64,000 nt of DNA from JBBDJB01 sp040880125. GTDB lineage: Bacteria > Planctomycetota > Planctomycetia > Pirellulales > JBBDJB01. A model generated the notes under the pieces. It worked only from the letters and a program-made list of their open reading frames with translations. It made no database searches and was not told where the DNA came from. Location of the stretch: positions 105,814-169,813 of the forward strand of contig JBBDJB010000013.1 of the NCBI GenBank assembly GCA_040880125.1. Direction: 5' to 3'. The translations under genes and the position numbers were made by a program. Of the stretch, positions 44,535 to 52,100 are shown piece after piece (within the stretch, counting starts at the first letter, position 1; the number at the start of each line of letters is the position of its first letter).

Positions 44535-45431
44535 ATGCGTAACGTCAAGCACGCCCGCCGCGGGAAAGCATCCGCTGGCTTCACGCTGGTGGAGCTGCTG
44601 GTGGTGATCGTGATCATCGGCATTCTGGCGGCGCTGATCACCGTGGTGGCCGCCAACGCCGTCGCCCGGGCGAATGAAACGGCAATCAAGGTCGAGTTGG
44701 ACAACCTCGCCAACTCGTTTATGGAATACAAGAACCGCTACGGGGCATACCCGCCGAATGTGCAGTACTTGGCGCTCACGGGTCCGCAATCCCAAGAACG
44801 GGATGGCAACTTCCAGCGTCATCTCCGCAAGGCGTTTCCCCGTCACCGGGAAACGGATGCCGATATCCAATCGTTGCTGTCGCTCAATCCTCCATTAACG
44901 CCGGCCGAATCGGTTTGGCTTTTCCTGCGGGGCTTCAGTCCTGATCCGGAGCATCCGCTGACCGGACCAGGGACTCGCGATGGAGATACAAGCGCGTCAC
45001 TAGAGAGGCTGTTTGATTTCGATGAAGCACGTCTAGTGCCTACTCGGCCCTGGCAACCACAAAACGGCGCTCAGATTACGCTGATGGCCTACATCCCTGA
45101 CGGCATCACACAACCTTTCGTCTACTTCGACACGTCAAGAACATTAACTACGCCTGAGCCCTACCCTGTAATGCCATACTACGCACCGCCCACCACAACG
45201 GTGCCGCGCGTCGTGCCCTATTTAGAGCAAGACCCCCGCAATCCATCCACGCGTCGCTTCGTCAACCCGGACAGCTTTCAGATTATTGCCGCCGGCTTGG
45301 ACGACGACTTTGGCGAGCCCCTCACGAATCCACCGGGCGCACCGCTAGTTCCAGAAGGGCCATTTATCGGGGGGCACTCCGACAATCTGGCCAACTTCAG
45401 CCAGCGGAATATGGAGGACTCGCAGCCATGA
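44535..45431 (+). CDS. Type II secretion pseudopilin, GspG-like (major)
   Basis: A 298-residue prepilin; the ATG at 44535 has GAGGGAGGAAC upstream. The basic leader ends ASAG, followed by FTLVELLVVIVIIGILAAL, a perfect type III signal with Glu at +5, cleaved after Gly. The helix continues to about residue 75 (ELDNLANSFMEYKNRYGAYP), the classic GspG spine and YGxYP motif. Typical GspG is about 140-150 residues; here the C-terminal globular part is roughly twice as long and has Pro-rich loops. From about 44880 onward base composition looks less GC-rich than in the N-terminal part. It is the most likely major filament subunit. The next pseudopilin overlaps its stop by 4 bp. Confidence 0.88.
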   Translation: MRNVKHARRGKASAGFTLVELLVVIVIIGILAALITVVAANAVARANETAIKVELDNLANSFMEYKNRYGAYPPNVQYLALTGPQSQERDGNFQRHLRKAFPRHRETDADIQSLLSLNPPLTPAESVWLFLRGFSPDPEHPLTGPGTRDGDTSASLERLFDFDEARLVPTRPWQPQNGAQITLMAYIPDGITQPFVYFDTSRTLTTPEPYPVMPYYAPPTTTVPRVVPYLEQDPRNPSTRRFVNPDSFQIIAAGLDDDFGEPLTNPPGAPLVPEGPFIGGHSDNLANFSQRNMEDSQP

Positions 45432-46402
45432 TCCGCCACTCCGTGGAACCGGGAAAGGGGGACAGGCACGTCGCATGGCTCGGAGCCAGTCCCCTTTTTC
45501 GCCTCACCACAACCGGCCGCGCCCGTCGCGGCCTCACGCTGGTCGAGCTGCTGATTACGATCTCGATCCTGACTATTCTCACGTCAATACTGTTGTTCGC
45601 GGCGGCCGCGGCGCAAGAGTCCGCCCGCAAAGCACAAACCCGCTCGATGATCAGCCGGCTCAACGCCCTGTTGATGGAGCGCTGGGAGTCGTACCGCATC
45701 CGCAGAGTGCCGGTGCCGGCGATCAGCTCGGGCAACCCTGCCGTCGATCGGCTCAACGCCTTGCGACTGCTCATGCAGATGGAGATGCCGGAACGCTGGA
45801 GCGAGATCGCTACGCCGCACGACAATCCGAGCGCTGTGCTCAATATCTCGCCGACGGCACTTTCTCACGCGTACCGCCGCCGCTATCTAGCCGTCCGCAG
45901 TCATCCGGAGCTTGAGCGACACCAGGGCGCAGAATGCTTGTATCTCCTCATCACCATGGGCACCGACGGCGGCACGGCCCTCGAGCAGTTTTCCGATAGC
46001 AACATCGGCGACACGGACGGCGACGGCGCTTTGGAGTTCCTGGACGGCTGGGGCAAGCCGATCAGCTTTTTGCGGTGGCCGGCCGGCTTTGTGTCGGATC
46101 TTCAAACCGGCGACTTCGAAAAAGACCACGATCCCTTTGATCCATTCCGCGCCGATCCCGATGCCTACCGCTTGCTGCCACTCATCTACTCGGCGGGTCC
46201 CGACGACGAACTGGGTATCGCGTCGCGGGCTGCCAGTAGCAGTTCCTGGGGCGTAACGATTGCAGAAAGTTCCGGTGGAATTCTCGATCCGTACATGGAT
46301 ATCGACCCGCCCAACAACGTGAAGTTCGGCCAGCGAGTCCTCGGCGCGAACGACCGGCTCGGCTATCTCGACAACATCCACAGTCACGCACTCGGACCTT
46401 GA
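45428..46402 (+). CDS. Type II secretion pseudopilin with repeat-derived leader
   Basis: A 324-residue prepilin overlapping the previous gene by ATGA. The pilin signal is RARRG|LTLVELLITISILTIL, with Glu at +5, but the leader before it is about 35 residues long instead of the usual 6-15. That leader is encoded by a palindromic GGGGAC...GTCCCC element (45451-45500), so the natural start could be further downstream or the leader may have been lengthened by a repeat. After the spine helix (QESARKAQTRSMISRLNALL) is an alpha/beta body with a Ca-loop-like DTDGDGALEFLDGWGKPI, as in GspG-family Ca sites. A gap of 39 bp leads to the next pseudopilin. Confidence 0.8.
   Translation: MIRHSVEPGKGDRHVAWLGASPLFRLTTTGRARRGLTLVELLITISILTILTSILLFAAAAAQESARKAQTRSMISRLNALLMERWESYRIRRVPVPAISSGNPAVDRLNALRLLMQMEMPERWSEIATPHDNPSAVLNISPTALSHAYRRRYLAVRSHPELERHQGAECLYLLITMGTDGGTALEQFSDSNIGDTDGDGALEFLDGWGKPISFLRWPAGFVSDLQTGDFEKDHDPFDPFRADPDAYRLLPLIYSAGPDDELGIASRAASSSSWGVTIAESSGGILDPYMDIDPPNNVKFGQRVLGANDRLGYLDNIHSHALGP
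45451..45500 (+). repeat. Type D palindromic element inside a pseudopilin leader
   Basis: AAAGGGGGAC (45454-45463) faces AGTCCCCTTTTT (45488-45499), with AGGC/GCC as an inner stem. It resembles GGGGACAGGCAC...GCCAGTCCCC intergenic elements I associate with planctomycetes (from memory, not searched). Confidence 0.65.
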
Positions 46403-46441
46403 TAGAAGTAGTAGAGTCCGCACGGCGGGCCCTCTAACAGC

Positions 46442-47677
46442 ATGCGAACACCACACGCCAAACCGATCGACTCCCGACGGCGCTCCGGCATTACGCTGGT
46501 GGAGCTGCTGGTGGTGATCATCATCGTATCGGTGGTGGTGGCGGCGGCGATCCCGGTGGCCTTGCCGGCGATCGAGTCGCGCCGCATGCGCGAGGCCGCC
46601 CGCGGCGTAAACCTCTTTCTGCTCGGCGCCCGCTCCCGGGCGATGGAGATCGGCCGCCCGGTCGGCGTGCTGTTTCAGCGCGCTCCCGAAGAGCCCCGCG
46701 CGGTGACCACGCTCCGCTACGTCGAGGTGCCGCCGCCGTTCGCAGGCTTTACGTATCAGTCCCGGGCGCGGATCGTGGCGATGATGGGAACCGACCCGGC
46801 CACGGGCGACCCGGCGCTCGGTTATTTCCTGGAACTGGTGGAAACGACCGGAGTCCCATTGCACCTGCCGGACGGCTTCTTGCGCTACAACGACTGGGTG
46901 CAGCTCAATTATCAGGGTTCTGGATATACGCTCGTGCCGGACTGGGAATCCCCTCTCATCTCCAATGCCCAAGACAGCAATGGCGACGGTTTTATCGCGT
47001 CTCCCTCCGGTGAGAATCCGCGGATCCGCGTTCAGCCCGACCGCGACGGCTCGATCGGCGTTTGGGCGACACTGGCGGCCGACGGCGACACCACCGCTGC
47101 ATTCCAGTTCCAGGTGCATCGCCAGCCGGCCCCGTCGGCCGCTCAGCCGTATCAACTGCCCGAGGGCACGGTCATCGACCTGGTCGGTTCGGGGCTCGCC
47201 GGTTCGCCCATGGGCGAGGTCGTCTTCGACCCGCGGAATTACGACAACCGAACGCTCAACCCGATTAGCGGCAACGATATCCAAGACGAGAACGGCGATC
47301 TCGTTCCCGATCTCGACATCATGGCCACGTTCGAGCCTGACGGCGCGGTTCGCTTCGTCTACGGCGAGGCCGGCGGCCGCTTCTGGGCCGAGCGCCCGCT
47401 CACGCCGCTGCATCTGCTCATCGGCAAACGGGAGAACATCCTTACCGAATACAGCGCAAGCTCGCCAACCGCCGCGCCCGACGACTGGAACCGCGCCAAC
47501 TGGCGGCAGCCCGGTTCGTACTGGATCACCCTCAGCCAACTGACCGGCCGGGTGAGCAGCACCGAAAACGCACCGCTGAACCCGGCCACATTGAGCACTG
47601 GCACTCCCACCGTCGCCGACGAGGTCGTCCAGGCTCGCCGCTTCACCACCACCGGCCTGGAAGCCTCCGGAGGCTAA
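46442..47677 (+). CDS. Type II secretion pseudopilin, GspH-like (enlarged)
   Basis: A 411-residue prepilin with the class III signal RRRSG|ITLVELLVVIIIVSVVV, Glu at +5, cleaved after Gly. The helix continues ALPAIESRRMREAARGVNLF, then LLGARSRAMEIGRPVGVLF, the family pattern of GspH minor pseudopilins. Usual GspH proteins have about 170-200 residues; the additional 200 residues here are beta-rich with Asp/Asn loops (NAQDSNGDGFIASPSGE, GNDIQDENGDLVPDLD) that look like Ca-binding EF-hand-type loops. It is followed after one base by the next pseudopilin, so the two are translationally linked. Its position and sequence support a tip-complex subunit. Confidence 0.82.
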   Translation: MRTPHAKPIDSRRRSGITLVELLVVIIIVSVVVAAAIPVALPAIESRRMREAARGVNLFLLGARSRAMEIGRPVGVLFQRAPEEPRAVTTLRYVEVPPPFAGFTYQSRARIVAMMGTDPATGDPALGYFLELVETTGVPLHLPDGFLRYNDWVQLNYQGSGYTLVPDWESPLISNAQDSNGDGFIASPSGENPRIRVQPDRDGSIGVWATLAADGDTTAAFQFQVHRQPAPSAAQPYQLPEGTVIDLVGSGLAGSPMGEVVFDPRNYDNRTLNPISGNDIQDENGDLVPDLDIMATFEPDGAVRFVYGEAGGRFWAERPLTPLHLLIGKRENILTEYSASSPTAAPDDWNRANWRQPGSYWITLSQLTGRVSSTENAPLNPATLSTGTPTVADEVVQARRFTTTGLEASGG

Positions 47678-47678
47678 C

Positions 47679-48770
47679 GTGCACCGCCCCGCTCACATCC
47701 GCCGCATCGTCACGTCATCGCCGGCCGCTCCCGCGCGCCGCCGCGACCGCCGGGCGATCAGCCTGCTGGAAGTGCTGGTCTCGATGTTCGTCCTGCTGTT
47801 CGGGCTGGTCGGCGTGCTGGCGCTGATACCCGTCGGCAATCACTACCTCCAGCAGGCCACCGTACACGACCGTGCCGCCGCGGTCGGCCACGCCGCCTTC
47901 AATCAGATCCGCACGCAGCGCCTGCTGCGGCCGGACCGCTGGGTGGATGGCGCCGGGGACGTCTCCATAGGGTTGCCCACAAGCTCGCCGCCGCCCGCAT
48001 TCGCCGTCGATCCGCTGTGGTACGCGTACGGGCCGAACAACTCGCCGCCCGGGGCACATTCGTTTCCCTATTCCAGCGCGCCGGTCTTTCCCGAGTTCAT
48101 GCTTCGCCGGGTTTCTTTGCGCAGCGAACTCGCGCCGCCAGGGCCACCGTTTCAGATCATTCCGCCGGCTATCGCCGAGCAGGGCTTCATGTGGGACGAC
48201 GACCTGAGCATCACGCTGCCCGAAGACCACGACCAACCCAGCCAAACGCTCGCCCAGCGAGACATTAGCGACGCGGCGGTCCAGCGCCAGTTCCAGGGCG
48301 ACTTCTCCTGGATGTTCACCGCCGTGCCGGTCAAGCATGGACCCGGCTGGAATCCCGTCGACGGCCGCTTCACCGGCGATACGCACTACGAGGTCTCCGT
48401 CGTCGTGTTTCACAAGCGGGCGGTCGATCGAGACCTTGCCCGGGAATACGTCGTCCAGGTCCCCGAGGTCGTCGGCGGGATTGGCGGCGGGGAGATCCGA
48501 ATTGCCTCGGCCGACCCGGCAGAGCTGGAGCCCGCCCGTGAGGGCCAGTGGCTGATGCTCACGGCCTGGTCGCCCGATCTCGGCGTTCCGGGGGCACGCT
48601 TTGTCGCCAAGTGGTACCGCATCATTTCGGCCGACGAGGTGGACGGCGGCAGGCGCTGGGTCGGCCTGGCCGGGCCCGACTGGGACACCTCGCTCACCCG
48701 CGTGTGCGCCATCCTGGTCGAGGACGTCGCCGCCGTATACACGCAAACCATGTCGATCCCCGGGAGCTAA
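47679..48770 (+). CDS. Type II secretion pseudopilin, GspI/GspJ-like
   Basis: A 363-residue prepilin starting at a GTG (47679), with CCGGAGG in the previous gene's end as Shine-Dalgarno. The signal is DRRA|ISLLEVLVSMFVLLFGLVG, with Ala before the cut and Glu at +5; SLLEVL is typical of GspI. The spine continues LALIPVGNHYLQQATVHDRA. The body is about 300 residues, larger than the about 120 of GspI or 200 of GspJ, and includes a strand-rich C-terminal part (VVGGIGGGEIRIASADPAEL, RWVGLAGPDWD). In type II systems GspI nucleates the tip with GspJ and GspK, which matches the giant GspK-like gene that follows. Repeats fill the 400-bp gap to that gene. Confidence 0.78.
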   Translation: MHRPAHIRRIVTSSPAAPARRRDRRAISLLEVLVSMFVLLFGLVGVLALIPVGNHYLQQATVHDRAAAVGHAAFNQIRTQRLLRPDRWVDGAGDVSIGLPTSSPPPAFAVDPLWYAYGPNNSPPGAHSFPYSSAPVFPEFMLRRVSLRSELAPPGPPFQIIPPAIAEQGFMWDDDLSITLPEDHDQPSQTLAQRDISDAAVQRQFQGDFSWMFTAVPVKHGPGWNPVDGRFTGDTHYEVSVVVFHKRAVDRDLAREYVVQVPEVVGGIGGGEIRIASADPAELEPAREGQWLMLTAWSPDLGVPGARFVAKWYRIISADEVDGGRRWVGLAGPDWDTSLTRVCAILVEDVAAVYTQTMSIPGS

Positions 48771-49170
48771 CCAGCGAGGGAAACAACAAACACTCCCTCT
48801 CCCCTCGGGGAGAGGGCCGGGGAGAGGGGGTTACCACTCACCGCTCCCAACGCAGTCAAACGCACAGACAGGAATGTCTGTGCCACCAGGAGCCATGCCC
48901 GGACAGGAATGTCTGTGCCACAACAATAACAACGCCCTCTCCCTCTGGGAGAGGGCCACAACAACATCTCCCTCTCCCTCGGGGAGAGGGCCGCAACAAC
49001 ACTCCCTCTCCCTCGGGGAGAGGGCCGGGGAGAGGGCCTTCCCAACAACTACAGCCCGGGACATCAGCGCCACAACGGATGAATTCTTGCATCCAGCTAC
49101 TTCACGAATCACTCGAACACCGACAGAGCGGGCCGGGGCAAACGATCCCTCTGCCGGGAGAAACCTCGTC
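48771..49170. other. Repeat-filled gap before the giant GspK-like gene
   Basis: 400 bp dominated by four type A and two type B repeats (48792-49038). The right edge CCGGGAGAAACCTCGTC precedes the ATG at 49171. A frame from 48601 into gspK is open through these repeats but begins as a shadow of the previous gene. Confidence 0.7.
48792..49038 (+). repeat. Cluster of type A (four) and type B (two) palindromic repeats
   Basis: Type A at about 48792-48831, 48934-48957, 48967-48993 and 49000-49038; type B at 48863-48886 and 48899-48921 (GACAGGAATGTCTGTGCCAC). The type A copies share orientation with those at 44288 and 44389. Confidence 0.92.
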
Positions 49171-52100
49171 ATGACCATTCGTCCCATTCACATCGGTGCG
49201 CGTCATCGCCGCGGCGTGCTGCTGCTGATCGTGCTCAGCCTGCTGGTGATCTTCATGCTGATCGCCCTGGCGTTCGTGCTGACCAGCAGCCAGCACAAGC
49301 GCGCGGCCGAGGCCGCCGCCGGCGTGGCCCAGGTGGCCGATCCCCCGCGCAAGCTGCTGGACAGCGCGATGCTGGACCTGCTCCGCGACACCACCAACCC
49401 CCGCTCGGTCATCCACGGCCACAGCCTGCTGCGCGACATGTATGGCGATCAGGGGTTTCGCGGCGTAGTGGCACCCAACCTTACTTCGACAGGGCCGATG
49501 CTCGACGTACCGCAGTTTTTGCCGCCACCGGTGAGTGCTCCTGGCGCACTACTGCACTTTGGCGTGATCGACACGACGGGGGCCGGGACTCCGCCGGATC
49601 TCCCCCAGGACTTCGGCTACTTCAACGGCCGCGTGCTCACCTTTCTGAACGGCCCCGCCGCCGGTGTGAGCACTCGCGTGGTCTACTACGAGCCGCTAAA
49701 TCCTACCGAAGCCCGCATCCGCGTCCTTTCGCCGGAGATCGACTACACGACCCCACCCGGCGTCAGCGCGGCAATGTTCGATGGCAACGCCTTCCTCATC
49801 AACGGCCAGCCCTTCTCCGGCACCGGCGCGGGCTACGACCCAACGACCGGCTATCTATCGCTCTTCGATACGACCAGTCCTTTCGAGCCGGAGTCGGCAC
49901 TGCTTCCAAACGCCTCGCGCTTCGTCGCGGAGAACGCCACTGATCCGAATCCGATTCGCACGTTTTATGGAATCGGCGGCCTCAACGAAAGCTACGACCT
50001 GGCCGACTACCAAAACATGTTTCTGGCCTACATGCCCGGGACCCCCAGCGAGGCGACCTCCCTGGCGGGCATGACCATCCCCTCGTTCTACCGCCCGGCC
50101 CTGCTCAACTATTGGGTCCGCCGGCTGCAGGCCGATATTGGCGACCCGCCGCCAGGCCCGACCAGTCCGCCGCAATGGTACAACCGCTCAAACCTGGCCA
50201 TTCTCCGCCTGCGCCAGCTCGTGGAAACCCGTCCCCTCGAGATCCTGCACCCGAACTTCCCGCGGCTGGAATTCAACGACCGCCCGCTCTCACCCGCCGA
50301 AGTCAACCTGGACGGCGACGCCGCTAACCTCCGCGACCGCGCCCTGTACGGCCCGTGGGACGTCGACAACGACGGCGACGGCCAGGCCGACAGCGTCTGG
50401 ATCGACCTGGGCTACCCGGTCCAGCGCGCCCCGGATGGACGACTTTACAAGCCGATGTTCGCCATCCTCTGCACCGACTTGGACGGCAAGTTTAATCTCA
50501 ATGCCCACGGAAACCTGGAGCACCTCGCCCGGGCTTTGCCCGCGACCGACCTGGAACTGTGGGGCGGGTATCGTTCGCCCCCGGGCGAGTACTTCGTGCC
50601 GGCGGAGACCCCCGGCGCGCGCTACCTCGACCGCACCATGGCCGGCGGCATCAGCACGGCCACGCAGCCCACCCCCGGCCAGGCCTACGGCCCGCCGGAG
50701 ATCGACCTGATGTGGCTGTTCACGCCGCCCAGCACCTCGGGGCCGCAGTTCGAGATCGCCGCGGCGCAGTACGCCCGGCTGATGCTGGGCGGATACCGCC
50801 AGCCGCCGGGCATGGGCAACCCCGCCGGCACCCCCGTGCCGTTCCTCCCCGGGCGCTACGGCGTCGATCAGGCGTACAACGGCGGGCAAGTCGTGTCGCT
50901 GGCCACTTACCCCCGGCCGGGACGGCTGATTCCGGGCGCGAACCTCACCACTTCGACCGACTTCTTCGCTGCCATTCAGTTCGGGCACTATCCGGTGAAC
51001 TACTTCAACCCGTGGATCAATGCCACGCAGAAGAACGTCTCGGCCTTCACCAGCCCGCCGGACCTGCACGGGCGTTACGCCTTCGGGCTGGACTACCGCG
51101 GCCAGCCGGTCTATCAGCACCTTGACCTGAGAGGCCCGGCGGACCTGCGGGTGGACTCCCCCTACGAGCTGGACTTGTCGCTCGACGCACCACGCGGCCT
51201 GCAAGACGCGGGCAACAATCCGCCGGGCAGCAGCAGCAGCCTCTTGCCGGTGGCCGACATGCCGTACTCGCCGGCGGAGCTGGAGCGTCTGCTGCGTGCC
51301 CACGACACGGACGCCGGCACGCTCCCCAGCCGTCTGTGGGACCTGGTGGACGACGCGGTCGACAACGGCAACAACCGGCCCGGCAGTGACGGGCAGTCGG
51401 ACTTTCAGCATCCGTTCAACCCGGTGAACACGAGTCCGAGTGAGCCGAACGAACTAGGTGCGGCGCTGCGCAACCGGCGCCTGGTGACGACCGACAGCTA
51501 CGACCTGCCGGTGCCTAGCCTGGCGATGTACCGGGATTTGCTGAATGATCCGAACGCCGCACCCGCGATGCGACCAACGGGAACAATCCCGCACATTTCG
51601 CAGTTGGTGCGCGCCCGCGTGATCCAGGCTCTGGCCGAGGCTGGAACCATCACCGTCCCGGCTCCGCCCGCTCCTCCCACGCTCAATATGGCCGATGAAT
51701 CCACGATCCAAGGGATCACGCTGCAACTCTCGCGCAATCTCCTGCCACCGGAGCTGCTGTTGGGCGAGCGAATGAACGTCAATCGGCCATTCGGCAACGG
51801 TCAGGATGACAGCGGAAATGGTGTCGTCGACGAAGCACCTGATCCGACGGGCGCAACCATGGGCGACACTCCAGATCCGCTATTTGTTAACACGCCCAAT
51901 GGAACCGCCGGCCCCATTCCGTTCAGCTACACGAATGGCCAGACGGCGGCGGCACTGAACAACGGCCTTGTGGCACGGCAGCAATTCGCGACGCACTTGT
52001 ATCTTCTTGCACACCTGGTCAAGGACTTGCGCGCCGTCGTCGACCGTGATGCGAACAATGCCAACGAGGCAGAGGAAACGGCGCGCGAGTTGGCCCAATG

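Noticed and set aside
45887..47539. A 550-codon minus-strand frame across two pseudopilin genes
   Set aside because: Antisense shadow spanning an intergenic gap; the plus-strand genes have intact prepilin signals.
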